A stretch of 64,000 nt of DNA from Salipiger abyssi (GTDB lineage: Bacteria > Pseudomonadota > Alphaproteobacteria > Rhodobacterales > Rhodobacteraceae): assembly GCF_017311415.1 (NCBI RefSeq), contig NZ_JAEKIS010000013.1:62001-126000 (forward strand). Reading direction: 5' to 3'. The position numbers and the translations under genes were made by a program. This document shows, piece by piece, positions 31,214 through 40,921 of the stretch. Numbering within the stretch: position 1 is the first letter of the stretch; the number at the start of each line of letters is the position of its first letter. The notes beneath the pieces are model-generated. The model was given only the letters and a program-made list of their open reading frames with translations. It ran no database searches and was not told where the DNA came from.

Positions 31214-33180
31214 TCCGCCGGCACCCCCTGCCGCAGCTTTGCGCTCTTGCGCGCACCGGCGGCGACGCGGAACCGCCGGTCCGACAGGCTCAGCGCGCCG
31301 CCGAGCGCCATGAGGATCGCGCCCGCCCAGATCCAGTTGGCCAGCGGCTTGATATAGACCCGCATGGTCCAGCCGCCGCCCTGCTGCGCGTCACCGATCA
31401 CCACATAGACATCGCGCAGGAAACGGTAGTCGATGGCGGCCTCGGTGGTGGGCATCTGCGCCACTGGATAGGTGCGTTTCTCCGGGTAGAGATGGGCGAT
31501 CTCCCTGCCCTCCTCGCGCACCGCGACCTCACCCATATCCGAGATGTAGTTCGGCCCCTGCACACGTTCGACGCCCAGCAGCTCGATCTCGAAACGGTCG
31601 ACCGTGAAGGGCTCGTTCAGCTGCGCGACGCGGATATCCTCCTGCTCCCAGGCCATGAGCCCGGCAATGCCGGCCATGCAGACGCCCAGCCCCGCATGCG
31701 CCACCGCCTTGCCCCAGTCGGCGCGCGGCAGGCGCAGCAGCCGGCCGAAATCGCGGCTCTTGCCGAGGCGGCTGAGGATATCGGTGAGCGACCCGGCGAT
31801 CAGCCAGGTGCCGAGGAACATGCCGATCGGCCCGAGCAGACTGCGCCCGGTCTGCATCGCCCAGAACAGCCCCGCCACGGCCAGTGCCAGGACAAAGGCC
31901 GGCGCCAGCTGGCGCATCACCCGCCCCGGCTTGCCGCGCTTCCAGCTCAGCATGGCGCCGATGGGCAGGATCGCCCCCAGCACCACCATGAAGGGGGTGA
32001 AGGCCATGTTGAAGAACGGCGCCCCGACGCTCAGCTTGCGGTCGAACAGCATCTCGGCCACCAGCGGCCAGAGCGTGCCGGTGAAGACCACGAAACAGGC
32101 CACCGCCAGCAGGATATTGTTCACCACCAGCGCGGATTCGCGGCTGACGATGCCGAACACCCCCTTGGCCTGCATCACATTGGCCCGCGCCGCAAAGAGC
32201 GTCAGCGCGCCGCCGGTGAAGAAGACCAGGATCCCCAGGATGAACACGCCGCGCTCGGGATCTGTGGCAAAGGCATGCACCGAGGTCAGCACGCCCGAGC
32301 GCACGATAAAGGTGCCGATGAGCGAGAATCCGAAGGCGAGGATCGCCAGCAGCACCGTCCAGCTCTTCAGCGCCTCGCGCTTCTCCACCACGATGGCGGA
32401 ATGCAGCAGGGCGGCGGCCAGCAGCCAGGGCATGAAGCTGGCGTTCTCCACCGGATCCCAGAACCAGAACCCGCCCCAGCCGAGCTCGTAATAGGCCCAC
32501 CACGACCCCAGCGCGATGCCGATGGTCAGGAACACCCAGGAGAGCAGCGTCCAAGGCCGTACCCAGCGCCCCCAGGCGGCATCCACGCGGCCCTCGATCA
32601 GCGCGGCGACGGCAAAGCTGAAACAGATGCTGAGCCCGACATAGCCGAGATAGAGGAAGGGCGGGTGAAAGGCCAAACCCGGATCCTGCAGCAGCGGGTT
32701 CAGATCCTGCCCGTCGAAGGGCGGCACCGCCATGCGCAGAAACGGGTTCGAGGTGAAGAGGATAAAGGCGAAAAACGCCACCCCCACCATCGCCTGCACC
32801 CCCAGCACCCGGGCGCGCAGCGTCGGCGGCAGATTGCCCCCGAACCAGGCCGCCAGCGCCCCGAAAAGCGACAGGATCAGCACCCAGAGCAGCATGGAGC
32901 CCTCGTGATTCCCCCACACGCCCGAGATCTTGTAGAGCATCGGCTTGGCGGAATGGCTGTTCTGCACCACCACCCGCAGCGAGAAATCCGAGGTGATGAA
33001 GGCATGGGTCAGCGCCGCGAAACTGAGCGCTGTCAGCAGGAACTGCGCGGTTGCGGCGGGCTCGGCCACGGCCATCCAGCCGGGCCAGCGTTTCTGCGCG
33101 CCCACCATCGGCACCACCGCCTGCACGCAGGCGACGAGGAAGGCGAGGATCAGGGCGAAATGTCCAAGTTCGGTAACCAT
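31210..33180 (-). CDS. ccmF: Haem lyase subunit CcmF
   Basis: 656 aa, multi-span. Contains the WWD-type haem-handling motif WGGFWFWDPVENASFMPWLLA, conserved His in SWWAYYELGWGG, WGNHEGSMLLW near the N-terminus, and the periplasmic C-terminal domain. CcmF, with CcmH, attaches haem to apocytochromes c in the periplasm; the window holds two c-type cytochromes and CcmE elsewhere. Start at 33180 (MVTELGHFALI), as in homologues; the frame runs 63 bp further. Upstream is the holin/endolysin cassette, 166 bp away. Confidence 0.97.
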   Translation of the reverse strand: MVTELGHFALILAFLVACVQAVVPMVGAQKRWPGWMAVAEPAATAQFLLTALSFAALTHAFITSDFSLRVVVQNSHSAKPMLYKISGVWGNHEGSMLLWVLILSLFGALAAWFGGNLPPTLRARVLGVQAMVGVAFFAFILFTSNPFLRMAVPPFDGQDLNPLLQDPGLAFHPPFLYLGYVGLSICFSFAVAALIEGRVDAAWGRWVRPWTLLSWVFLTIGIALGSWWAYYELGWGGFWFWDPVENASFMPWLLAAALLHSAIVVEKREALKSWTVLLAILAFGFSLIGTFIVRSGVLTSVHAFATDPERGVFILGILVFFTGGALTLFAARANVMQAKGVFGIVSRESALVVNNILLAVACFVVFTGTLWPLVAEMLFDRKLSVGAPFFNMAFTPFMVVLGAILPIGAMLSWKRGKPGRVMRQLAPAFVLALAVAGLFWAMQTGRSLLGPIGMFLGTWLIAGSLTDILSRLGKSRDFGRLLRLPRADWGKAVAHAGLGVCMAGIAGLMAWEQEDIRVAQLNEPFTVDRFEIELLGVERVQGPNYISDMGEVAVREEGREIAHLYPEKRTYPVAQMPTTEAAIDYRFLRDVYVVIGDAQQGGGWTMRVYIKPLANWIWAGAILMALGGALSLSDRRFRVAAGARKSAKLRQGVPAE

Positions 33181-33346
33181 GCCCTTGTGTATATTGAACC
33201 GCCCCCGCCCGGCCAACGGAAATCGCGGAACGGCCCTGTTCACATTGTCGCAATCCGATATGGCGACGGGGCGGCCCTGAAACCGCCCCGCCCCTTCATC
33301 TTTCTCTCAAATACTCACAAACCGCCCCGGCGGCCGGGACCCGCGC

Positions 33347-33889
33347 TCAGGACCGCGCGGCGCGCCACTCCGCCAGCGCCGGATTCGGCGCCGTCTCTTC
33401 CCGCTCCTCCGGCTCCGTCTGCGCGCGCAGCGCCTCGAGCCCGCGCAACTGCCCCATGACCTCGGGCACCGCCGCCACCGTCGCCGCCATCTCGCGGCGG
33501 AACTGTTGGCCCTTGGTCTGGTGCCGCGCGCCGAAATAGAACCCCACGATGACCGCCAGCAGCCACCAGAGCGGCTCCGGCACCAGCGCGATGCCGGTCA
33601 TGCGCTCGGCGAACCACACCGGATCGACCATGGCCGAAACGAAAAGCCCCAGCGTTCCCAAAGCCATGGCCGGGCGCGGCACGCGGTTGAGCGCATCCAT
33701 CAACCGGTCGAAGCGCGATGGCCGCTGGCCGAGGAACTCCGCCGCGAACTGCTCCAGCGCCTTGCCCTGAAGCCCCGCCTCGCGCGCCGCCTGCGCCTCG
33801 GCGTTGACGCGGAACACCTCCGCCGTGTCGCGGAGAACAGTGCCGCCGCCGCCAAAGAGCAGCCCCATGGTGCGGTCGATCATCCCCAT
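33347..33889 (-). CDS. Holin of three transmembrane segments (GTA-type)
   Basis: 180 aa. Family of 3-TM holins associated with gene-transfer-agent release in Rhodobacterales. Hydrophobic segments at about 72-92 (AMALGTLGLFVSAMVDPVWF) and 100-118 (PLWWLLAVIVGFYFGAR), with an amphipathic N-terminal region (GLLFGGGGTVLRDTAEVFRVNAEAQAARE) and a charged tail (EPEEREETAPNPALAEW). The start overlaps the endolysin stop by 10 bp, so the two are a lysis pair. No phage structural gene lies in the window. Confidence 0.88.
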   Translation of the reverse strand: MGMIDRTMGLLFGGGGTVLRDTAEVFRVNAEAQAAREAGLQGKALEQFAAEFLGQRPSRFDRLMDALNRVPRPAMALGTLGLFVSAMVDPVWFAERMTGIALVPEPLWWLLAVIVGFYFGARHQTKGQQFRREMAATVAAVPEVMGQLRGLEALRAQTEPEEREETAPNPALAEWRAARS

Positions 33890-34500
33890 GCCGCCACCCG
33901 GGCGCGGAACTGCGCCTCCGTCAGATGAAAGCGCGGCGAGATGAAATCCTCGGCCCGGCGGATCCAGCCGCCCTTGCCGCCGGCGCGGGTGCGGGCGTAT
34001 TTGCGGCTCGCCGGGCGGGCATCGGCCAGGGCGAAATAATAATTCCGCCGCGCGATACCATAGGCGTCGGCCAGGTGATCCGGCGCGCCGGCATAGGCGC
34101 GCGCGGCGGCGGCGATGGTCTGCGGCCCGATGGCGCCGTCAACCACCACCCGCTCGCCCATCCGGTTGAGCAGCCGTTGCAGGATCTTCACCGCATTGCC
34201 GCCGGCATTCACATACATGTCGAACACCGTGGCATGCAGCACCTCGGGCAGATCGCCGATGCGCGGGCGGTCGAAATAATGCCGGATAAAGATCTCCACC
34301 GCCTGCGCCCGGCTCAGCCGCTGCACATCCCGCGCGTCGACATCGCCGTCCCCATCCAGATCCAGCCCCAGCCGGCGCATGGTGTGGATCGTCACCCCGT
34401 ATTTCGTCGCCCCGCCGGGATCGTCGGGGTCGTTCACATAGCCGCCCTCGCGGGCGAGGATCTCTTCGGCGATCCGCCGTACCTCTGTTTCTGCGGTCAT
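33880..34500 (-). CDS. Endolysin, GH108 N-acetylmuramidase
   Basis: 206 aa. REGGYVNDPDDPGGATKYGVTIHT at 17-40 is the GH108 catalytic motif with Glu18 as the acid; the C-terminal part (about 90-200) with GAIGPQTIAAAARAYAG is a peptidoglycan-binding domain of the type 3 family. No signal peptide, so it needs the holin to reach the wall. R. capsulatus has a matching endolysin-holin pair that releases RcGTA. Start at 34500 (MTAETEVRR); upstream frame to 34641 is read-through. A TTAA half-site is about 70 bp upstream. Confidence 0.9.
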   Translation of the reverse strand: MTAETEVRRIAEEILAREGGYVNDPDDPGGATKYGVTIHTMRRLGLDLDGDGDVDARDVQRLSRAQAVEIFIRHYFDRPRIGDLPEVLHATVFDMYVNAGGNAVKILQRLLNRMGERVVVDGAIGPQTIAAAARAYAGAPDHLADAYGIARRNYYFALADARPASRKYARTRAGGKGGWIRRAEDFISPRFHLTEAQFRARVAAWG

Positions 34501-34606
34501 CTCTGGTCTCTCGCGCCTCTTTGCCTCAGGGTCGGGGGACAGCCCCCTTCCCGAAGCTCGCCAGAAACTGGTTAACCAAGCTTCAGACCACCGCACGGAG
34601 ACCGCC

Positions 34607-35041
34607 ATGACCCCGCCCCTCACCGCCGAGGAGATCATCACCCTGCTGGAGCTTTCGCCGCATCCCGAGGGCGGGTATTACCGGCAGACCTGGGTGGCCG
34701 AGGCGCCCGAGGGCGCGCGGCCGGCGGGGACCTGCATCTATTTCCTGCTGAAGGCGGGTGAGCGCAGCCACTGGCACCGGGTGGATGCCGCCGAAATCTG
34801 GCTCTGGCATGCCGGCGCGCCGCTGGTGCTGTCGATGGCGCCGGACGCGGACGGCCCGCGCCGCGACCTGATGCTCGGCCCCGATCTGGCAAGCGGCGCG
34901 CGGCCGCAGCTCGTGGTACCGGTCCATCACTGGCAGGCGGCGCGCAGCACCGGCGAGTGGACGCTAGTGAGCTGCACTGTCTCGCCGGGCTTCCGCTTTG
35001 ACGGTTTCACCCTTGCCGAGCCGGGTTTCGACATTTCGTGA
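34607..35041 (+). CDS. Cupin protein, DUF985
   Basis: 144 aa. DUF985 cupin: LELSPHPEGGYYRQTWVAE at the N-terminus and SHWHRVDAAEIWLWHAGAPLVLSM in the barrel, with H-x-H and Glu residues fit for a metal site. Some relatives bind sugars or act as epimerases; no substrate can be assigned. Divergent from the endolysin gene by 106 bp. A minus-strand terminator at 35080-35108 separates it from the PRC-barrel gene. Confidence 0.9.
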   Translation: MTPPLTAEEIITLLELSPHPEGGYYRQTWVAEAPEGARPAGTCIYFLLKAGERSHWHRVDAAEIWLWHAGAPLVLSMAPDADGPRRDLMLGPDLASGARPQLVVPVHHWQAARSTGEWTLVSCTVSPGFRFDGFTLAEPGFDIS

Positions 35042-35079
35042 AACCCCGTACTAGCCTGCAATAAAATATCTTTTTCACA

Positions 35080-35108
35080 AAAAAAGACCGGGGCAGTGCT
35101 GCCCCGGC
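35080..35108 (-). terminator. Rho-independent terminator of the PRC-barrel gene
   Basis: Minus strand: CCGGGGCAG / CTGCCCCGG stem (35100-35108 and 35089-35097) followed by TCTTTTTTT. It begins 26 bp after the stop codon at 35135. It also blocks read-through into the cupin gene. Confidence 0.85.
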
Positions 35109-35134
35109 CTCTCATCCTGCGGCGATGTGCCGGA

Positions 35135-35815
35135 TCAGTTCATGGCCGACTCATCGACATTTTCCATGTCCATCAGCTCTTGCTTGGTGAAGTTCGTCAC
35201 CACGGCGTAACGGTCGTTATCCACCGGCACCAGCTTCACGTCGCTCATCGTGAGGTGGACATGCTTGTCGCCGATGTCGAGGAAGCCGCCGACCTCGGCC
35301 ACGATACCCTCAAAGGAGCCGTCGGAGGTCAGCACGATATCTTCGATTTCACCGACATTGTCCCACTGGTCGGACACGGCGTCATAACCCATCGAGTCGT
35401 CCCAGTCGGTCATCTCGCCATCGGCGTCGATCGCATAGACGGTGCCGCCGGTGATATCGCGGGTGCGGATCATGCCGTCCGCGTCACCTTCGAAGAGCGC
35501 TTTCGCGTCGCTCGCGACGTTGCGCATGGCATCGCCGGTCTCGTCGGCTGCGGTCTGCATCGCGTCACCGGTCGCCTCGACACCGTCTTCGATAGCCTGA
35601 CCGGCCGCGTCGGCAGTGTTCGAGATCGCGTCGCCGGTCTCTTCCAGAGCGTCTTCGCCTTCGGCCATTGCAGCGTCGGCGTTGTTCTCCATCGATTCCA
35701 TGGCCCCGGTTTCCTGCTTGGGCATGGTCTTGGTTTCGTCGGTCTCGGCACTCTGCGCATAGGCGGTGCCGGCGGTCAGTGCGATGGCAGCAACGGTTGC
35801 GGTAAGGCGTTTCAT
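35135..35815 (-). CDS. Secreted PRC-barrel protein
   Basis: 226 aa. Signal peptide MKRLTATVAAIALTAGTAYA; a Ser/Glu/Ala-rich helical region (about 25-115) with an approximate repeat pattern NADAAMAEGEDALEETGDAISNTADAAG; then a PRC-barrel domain (about 118-225, IRTRDITGGTVYAIDADGE...VGEIEDIVLTSDG). Periplasmic or envelope-associated. PRC-barrel proteins bind other macromolecules; no partner is named. Translation starts after CGGAGGAAAGACC at 35815. A 14-bp perfect palindrome lies 90 bp upstream. Confidence 0.88.
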   Translation of the reverse strand: MKRLTATVAAIALTAGTAYAQSAETDETKTMPKQETGAMESMENNADAAMAEGEDALEETGDAISNTADAAGQAIEDGVEATGDAMQTAADETGDAMRNVASDAKALFEGDADGMIRTRDITGGTVYAIDADGEMTDWDDSMGYDAVSDQWDNVGEIEDIVLTSDGSFEGIVAEVGGFLDIGDKHVHLTMSDVKLVPVDNDRYAVVTNFTKQELMDMENVDESAMN

Positions 35816-35904
35816 GGTCTTTCCTCCGTGTGTTGTCTTCGTGACTTGATACAGCCACAACACGCCGGTGCCGGACACGTTCCACCCGGGCAAAAACCCG
35901 CTCA

Positions 35905-35918
35905 TGACATTAATGTCA
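35905..35918. promoter_or_regulatory. Palindrome TGACATTAATGTCA upstream of the PRC-barrel gene
   Basis: Perfect 14-bp palindrome, AT-rich inside GC-rich sequence, about 90-103 bp before the start codon. It looks like a dimeric regulator operator. Not matched to a known regulator. Confidence 0.45.
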
Positions 35919-35963
35919 GGGAACAATTCCAGAGAAACCGGAATGCGATGACCGAGAGGAAAC

Positions 35964-36020
35964 GGTGGGCAGATTGCCCACCCTACGGAACTCGGCGGTA
36001 GGGTGGGCAATCTGCCCACC
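35964..36020. repeat. Dispersed palindromic repeat, inverted pair (copies 3 and 4)
   Basis: Two 23-bp units at 35964-35986 and 35998-36020 that are exact reverse complements, with 11 bp between. The pair ends 6 bp from the pgi stop codon. Transcribed on the minus strand it could form a 23-bp stem. Confidence 0.85.
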
Positions 36021-36026
36021 GCCCGC

Positions 36027-37613
36027 TCAGCAGTTCCTGTGCACGAAGTCCAGAAGCTGCCGGGTCGAGCCGTCCTTGCCATCGGACGGCTCGTCGCCCG
36101 TCACCATCGGCCCCAGCGCCGTGGCCAGCTCCTTGCCGAGCTCGACGCCCCACTGGTCGAAGGAGTTGATGTCGAGGATCACGCCTTCGACAAAGACCCG
36201 ATGCTCATAGAGCGCCACGATGCGTCCCAGCGTCTCGGGATCGAGCTGCGGATAGATCAGCGTGGTGGAGGGCCGGTTGCCCGGGAACACCCGGTGCCGC
36301 GCCTGCCGTTCGAGCTCCTCGCCCTCGAACGCACCCGCCACCTTGTCGCGCGCCTCGTCGAGCGAGCGCCCGCGCATCAGCGCCTCGGACTGCGCCAGAC
36401 AATTGGCGATGAGCAGCGCGTGGTGATGCGCCAGGTCGGGCTCGTGGCCCTTTGCCGCCACCATGAACTCACAGGGCACCACCCGGGTGCCCTGGTGGAT
36501 GAGCTGGTAAAACGCATGCTGGCCATTGGTGCCGGGCTCGCCCCAGACCACCGGGCCGGAATTCTGCGCCAGATCGGCGCCGTCCATGCTCACGCTCTTG
36601 CCGTTGCTCTCCATTTCCAGCTGCTGAAGATAGGCCGGCAGCCGCGCCAGGCGGTTGTCATAGGGCAGCACAGCGCGGGTGGCATGGCCGAGGATCTGAT
36701 TGTGCCAGATCCCCACCAGCGCCAGCATCACCGGCATGTTTTGTGCCAGCGGCGTCTCGCGGAAATGCCTGTCCATCGCCTGCCCGCCGCGCAGGAAGGC
36801 GCGGAAATCCTCCGGGCCGATGGCGATCATCAGCGAGAGCCCGATGGGCCCCCACATGGAATAGCGCCCGCCGACCCAGTCCTCGAAGCCGAAAACGCGG
36901 CTTTCCGGTATGCCCCATTCCGCCGCCTTCTCCAGGTTGGAGGACAGCGCCACGAACTTGCCGTCGGTGCCCACGCCCTGCGCATCGAGCCAGTCCCAGG
37001 CGGTTTTCGCGTTGGTCATGGTTTCGATGGTGGTGAAGGTCTTCGACGCGATGATGAAGAGCGTGCTCTCGGGCGGGCAGCGTTTCAGCGTGTCGGCGAT
37101 ATCGGCGCCATCGACATTGGAGACGAAATGACAGCGCGGCCCGTCATGGAAGGGCGCCAGCGCAATCGCCCCCATCTTGGGGCCAAGGTCGCTGCCTCCG
37201 ATGCCGATATTCACCACATCGGTGATGCCTGAGCTGCGGATCTCCGCAGCCAACGCCTCCATTCGCGTGAGCGTCTCCAGCACTTCCGGCATGACGTCCT
37301 CGCCATCCACCAGCACCGGCGCGCCGTCGAGATTGCGCAGCGCGGTATGCAGCACCGCGCGGCCTTCGGTCTCGTTGATCTTCTGGCCCGCAAACATCGC
37401 GTCGCGCCGCGCGGCGACCTCCGCGCCCTCGGCCAGCGCCACCAGCGCGGCGCTCACCTCACCGTCGATCTGCGTCTTGGAGAAATCGAAGAGCACCCCG
37501 TCGCTGGCGATGGAGAATGCCTGCGCGCGTCCCGGATCCTCGGCAAAAAGCGCGTCGATACGGCGCCCGTCGCGCGCGGCGGCGAGGCTCGTCAGCTCAT
37601 CCCACATGATCAA
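36027..37613 (-). CDS. pgi: Glucose-6-phosphate isomerase
   Basis: 528 aa. Interconverts glucose-6-P and fructose-6-P. PGI signatures: [39 protein letters not shown], and the C-terminal [13 protein letters not shown]. Catalytic Glu and Lys lie in these blocks. Third gene of zwf-pgl-pgi (minus strand), 14 bp after the pgl stop, so the operon feeds glucose carbon through the 6-phosphogluconate (Entner-Doudoroff or pentose phosphate) route. ATG at 37613 or 37607 (MWDELTSL) are both possible. Confidence 0.97.
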   Translation of the reverse strand: MIMWDELTSLAAARDGRRIDALFAEDPGRAQAFSIASDGVLFDFSKTQIDGEVSAALVALAEGAEVAARRDAMFAGQKINETEGRAVLHTALRNLDGAPVLVDGEDVMPEVLETLTRMEALAAEIRSSGITDVVNIGIGGSDLGPKMGAIALAPFHDGPRCHFVSNVDGADIADTLKRCPPESTLFIIASKTFTTIETMTNAKTAWDWLDAQGVGTDGKFVALSSNLEKAAEWGIPESRVFGFEDWVGGRYSMWGPIGLSLMIAIGPEDFRAFLRGGQAMDRHFRETPLAQNMPVMLALVGIWHNQILGHATRAVLPYDNRLARLPAYLQQLEMESNGKSVSMDGADLAQNSGPVVWGEPGTNGQHAFYQLIHQGTRVVPCEFMVAAKGHEPDLAHHHALLIANCLAQSEALMRGRSLDEARDKVAGAFEGEELERQARHRVFPGNRPSTTLIYPQLDPETLGRIVALYEHRVFVEGVILDINSFDQWGVELGKELATALGPMVTGDEPSDGKDGSTRQLLDFVHRNC

Positions 37614-37627
37614 ATCCCATTTTCGCT

Positions 37628-38305
37628 TTATTCGGCCCAGTGCACGGTGGCCTCGTCGAGCACCGCGTTCACCGGTGCCTCGGCAGGCGGCATTCCCCGC
37701 GCGTTTTCCAGCGCATCGCGTTTTTCCTGACCGAAAATAAGCACATGCTTTTTCAAGGCGCCATCGAGAACCGGCGCGCTCAGCGTAATACGCGGCTCCG
37801 GTGCGCCCGGTGCCCGCATCGGCAGCAGGATCGGCGCATCTTCGTCCAGCGCATCCTTCAGCCGGTCGGCGCCGGGAAAGATGGAGGCGGTGTGCAGGTC
37901 GGCACCCATGCCGAGCAGCACCGCCGCCAGCGGCAGCGCCGGTTCGATGGCCGCGCAGAGATCGTCCATGGCATCTTCGGGCCGTTCCGCGTCGGCGTAA
38001 AGCGGCAGGTAGCGGGCGGCGGCCGCGCGCTCGATCAGCAGGCGCTCGCGCAGCAGCTTCGTGTTCGAGCGCTCCGAGCTTTCCGGCACCCAGCGCTCGT
38101 CGGTGAGCAGCACATCGACGCGCGACCAGTCGAGATCGGCGGCGCAGAGCACGTCGAAAACCGGCCCCGGCGAGGTGCCGCCCGGCACCGCCAGCGCCGC
38201 GCGCTCCTGATGGCCGAGCGCCGCGCGCAGCTCGCCGGCGATCTGGTTGGCAAGATCCATCGCCAGCATTTCGCGGTCGGGATAGACGCGGAACTCGTAG
38301 GTCAC
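37628..38305 (-). CDS. pgl: 6-Phosphogluconolactonase
   Basis: 225 aa. Hydrolyses 6-phosphogluconolactone. NagB/DevB-type fold with [44 protein letters not shown] and [16 protein letters not shown]. The start is taken as GTG at 38305 because the stop of zwf overlaps it as GTGA and AGGAGGATACAGAC precedes it; the ATG at 38323 lies inside zwf and has no comparable site. Middle gene of zwf-pgl-pgi. Confidence 0.95.
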   Translation of the reverse strand: MTYEFRVYPDREMLAMDLANQIAGELRAALGHQERAALAVPGGTSPGPVFDVLCAADLDWSRVDVLLTDERWVPESSERSNTKLLRERLLIERAAAARYLPLYADAERPEDAMDDLCAAIEPALPLAAVLLGMGADLHTASIFPGADRLKDALDEDAPILLPMRAPGAPEPRITLSAPVLDGALKKHVLIFGQEKRDALENARGMPPAEAPVNAVLDEATVHWAE

Positions 38306-39762
38306 GTCTGTATCCTCCTCCATCGGCGACCGTCGCGGTTGATCAGGAAGGCCGCATCGTCCGGCCCGCCGCTGCCGGCGTCATAGGGTTTGGGCGAGTC
38401 GCCGCGCCGTTCCCAGCCCTCGATCAGCGGATCGGTCCAGGCCCAGGCGGCCTCGACCTCGTCGCCGCGCATGAACAGCGTCTGGTTGCCCCGGATCACA
38501 TCCATGATCAGCCGTTCATAGGCATCGGCGGCCTCTTCGGCCTCCGGCCCCAGCGCCTCAGCAAAGGACATGTCGAGCGGCACGTCCACCAGCCGCATGC
38601 CGCCCGGCCCCGGCTCCTTGATGGTCACACCCAGCGTCATGCCCTCATTGGGCTGAAGCCGGATCGACAGCACATTGCGATGCCGCCCCGCGTCGATGCC
38701 AAAGATCGAATGCGGCGCGTCCTTGAACACCACGGCGATCTCCGAGGCCTGCGCGTTCAGCCGCTTGCCGGTGCGCAGATAGAAGGGCGTGTTGGCCCAC
38801 CGCCAGTTGGAGATATAGCATTTCAGCGCGATATAGCTCTCGGTCTTGGAGGTCGGGTTCTCCGCATCCTCGCGATAGGAGGGCATCTGCCCGTCCGAGG
38901 TATATTGCCCGCGCACGATCTGGTCCGGGTCCACCGGATCGAGCGCCCGGATCACCTTGAGCTTTTCGTCGCGCACCGCGTCGGCCTCGAACCGCGCCGG
39001 CGGCTCCATGGCGATCAGGCACAGAAGCTGCATCAGGTGGTTCTGCACCATGTCCCGCATGGCGCCGGCGTTGTCGTAATAGGAACCACGACCGCCCACG
39101 CCCACCGTCTCGGAGACGGTGATCTGGATGTGATCCACGTATTGCGCGTTCCACAGCGGCTCGAACAGCATATTGCCAAAGCGCACCGCCATCAGGTTCT
39201 GCACCGTCTCCTTTCCGAGGTAATGGTCGATGCGATAGATCTGATCCTCGTGGAAATGCTTGGCCAGCTCCTCGTTGAGCTCGCGCGCGCTTTCGAGATC
39301 GTGGCCAAAGGGTTTCTCGACCACGATGCGCACGTCGCGGTGGCTGAGCCCGTTGACCTGGAGCCCCTCCGCGAGATCGCTGAAGAGGCTCGGCCCGACG
39401 GAGAAATAGAACGCGCGCACCACGTCGTCGTCATCGCGCAGGCGCTCCTTCAACTCTTTCCAGCCGCCCTCGCCCTTGGCATCGACCGGCACATAGTAAA
39501 GATGCTTGAGGAAGGCCTTCACCGCCTTCTTGTCGCGCCCCTTCTTGCGGCCGAACTCCTCGATCGCCTCGCGGGCGAGTTCGCGATAGCCGTCATCGTC
39601 CATCTCGGAGCGGGCGGCAGCGATGATGCGGCTGTTTTCGGGGATCTGTCCGGCGCAGAACCGCCGGAACAGCCCGGGCAGGATCTTGCGCCGCGCCAGA
39701 TCGCCGGTGCCGCCGAAAATAACGAGGTCGAACGGATCGACCGGGATGACGCGGGAAACCAT
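38302..39762 (-). CDS. zwf: Glucose-6-phosphate 1-dehydrogenase
   Basis: About 486 aa. Oxidises glucose-6-P with NADP or NAD. NADP-binding [13 protein letters not shown] near the start, the active-site [15 protein letters not shown] (Lys/His), and the [13 protein letters not shown]-like [13 protein letters not shown]. Start taken as ATG at 39762 ([22 protein letters not shown]); the ATG at 39789 has no clear ribosome-binding site. First gene of zwf-pgl-pgi. A LacI-type operator lies about 40 bp upstream. Confidence 0.95.
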   Translation of the reverse strand: MVSRVIPVDPFDLVIFGGTGDLARRKILPGLFRRFCAGQIPENSRIIAAARSEMDDDGYRELAREAIEEFGRKKGRDKKAVKAFLKHLYYVPVDAKGEGGWKELKERLRDDDDVVRAFYFSVGPSLFSDLAEGLQVNGLSHRDVRIVVEKPFGHDLESARELNEELAKHFHEDQIYRIDHYLGKETVQNLMAVRFGNMLFEPLWNAQYVDHIQITVSETVGVGGRGSYYDNAGAMRDMVQNHLMQLLCLIAMEPPARFEADAVRDEKLKVIRALDPVDPDQIVRGQYTSDGQMPSYREDAENPTSKTESYIALKCYISNWRWANTPFYLRTGKRLNAQASEIAVVFKDAPHSIFGIDAGRHRNVLSIRLQPNEGMTLGVTIKEPGPGGMRLVDVPLDMSFAEALGPEAEEAADAYERLIMDVIRGNQTLFMRGDEVEAAWAWTDPLIEGWERRGDSPKPYDAGSGGPDDAAFLINRDGRRWRRIQT

Positions 39763-39798
39763 TTCTGGCGTATCTCCGATTCTCTGCATGCTCAGATG

Positions 39799-39808
39799 TT
39801 AGCGCTAA
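39799..39808. promoter_or_regulatory. LacI-type operator TTAGCGCTAA upstream of zwf
   Basis: Palindrome with the central CG typical of LacI/GalR-family operators; extended on the left to TGTTAGCGCTAAT. Located 37-46 bp before the chosen zwf start. A sugar-responsive repressor is likely but is not in the window. Confidence 0.5.
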
Positions 39809-39982
39809 TTGCGCCCTTCCCTAACCCTAACTGCCTGACGAGTCTAACACCCCGTGACAGGTCGGCAATGACAAGCGGCAGGAAAAGCGCGATGATGCTG
39901 TGATTTGCCTCTGGCCGGGCTTGGCGCTTGAACACCGCCAGCCTGCATGCCACCCCTGTCAGGTACTTAGTAAGGAAATATC

Positions 39983-40921
39983 ATGGCGCAGCGCATCATC
40001 ATCGATACAGACCCCGGCCAGGACGACGCGGTCGCCATTCTTCTGGCGCTTGCCTCGCCGGAAGAGCTTGAGGTTCTCGGCATCACCGCCGTTGCGGGCA
40101 ACGTGCCCCTGGCGCTGACCGAACGCAACGCGCGCATCGTCTGCGAACTCGCCGGCCGCCCGGATATCAAGGTCTTTGCCGGCTGCGACAAACCGCTGAG
40201 CCGCGCGCTGGTGACCGCCGAGCATGTGCACGGCTCCACCGGTCTCGACGGCCCCGTCCTGCCCGCCCCTACCATGCCCCTGCAATCGCGGAATGGGGTG
40301 GATTTCATCATCGACACGCTTCGTCAGGAACCCGAAGGCACCGTGACGCTCTGCCCGCTCGGACCGCTGACCAACATCGCCGCCGCGTTTCAGCGGGCGC
40401 CGGATATCGTCGGCCGGGTCAAGCAGATCGTGCTGATGGGCGGCGCCTATTTCGAGGTCGGCAACATCACCCCCGCCGCCGAGTTCAATATCTATGTCGA
40501 TCCTGAAGCGGCGGATATCGTCTTCCACTCGGGCGTGCCGCTCACCGTCATGCCGCTCGATGTCACGCATAAGGCGCTGGTGACCAAACCGCGCAACGAT
40601 GCCTTCCGCGCGCTCGGCACACCGGTCGGCGAGGCGGTGGCCGAGATGACCGATTTCTTCGAACGCTTCGACCGCGACAAATACGGCTGGGACGGCGCGC
40701 CGTTGCATGACCCGTGCGTCACCGCCTGGCTGCTCGCGCCCGATCTCTTCACCGGCCGCTTCATCAATGTCGAGATCGAGACGGTCTCCGAGCTGACCCG
40801 CGGCATGACCGTCGCAGACTGGTGGGGGGTGACCGACCGTCCGAAGAATGCCACCTATATCGGCGACCTCGACTCGGATGGGTTCTTTGCCCTGCTGACG
40901 GACCGGCTGGCGCGGCTATGA
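39983..40921 (+). CDS. Ribonucleoside hydrolase (IunH family)
   Basis: 312 aa. Splits purine or pyrimidine ribonucleosides to base and ribose. Calcium-site motif IIIDTDPGQDDAVAILLAL at the N-terminus, HGSTGLDGP, LGPLTNIAAAF and the C-terminal LHDPCVTAWLLAPDLF with the conserved Asp. Specificity (inosine-uridine or pyrimidine) cannot be set. Its stop overlaps the acetyltransferase start by 4 bp. Promoter region shared with divergent zwf (about 190-220 bp). Confidence 0.93.
   Translation: MAQRIIIDTDPGQDDAVAILLALASPEELEVLGITAVAGNVPLALTERNARIVCELAGRPDIKVFAGCDKPLSRALVTAEHVHGSTGLDGPVLPAPTMPLQSRNGVDFIIDTLRQEPEGTVTLCPLGPLTNIAAAFQRAPDIVGRVKQIVLMGGAYFEVGNITPAAEFNIYVDPEAADIVFHSGVPLTVMPLDVTHKALVTKPRNDAFRALGTPVGEAVAEMTDFFERFDRDKYGWDGAPLHDPCVTAWLLAPDLFTGRFINVEIETVSELTRGMTVADWWGVTDRPKNATYIGDLDSDGFFALLTDRLARL

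Noticed and set aside
33347-34500. Remnant prophage around the holin and endolysin
   Set aside because: No integrase, repressor, capsid or attachment-site repeats; flanking genes are core metabolism in normal composition.
34571-34578. GGTTAACC before the endolysin as a CtrA box
   Set aside because: Only one TTAA half-site; the second half at N7 is missing on both strands.
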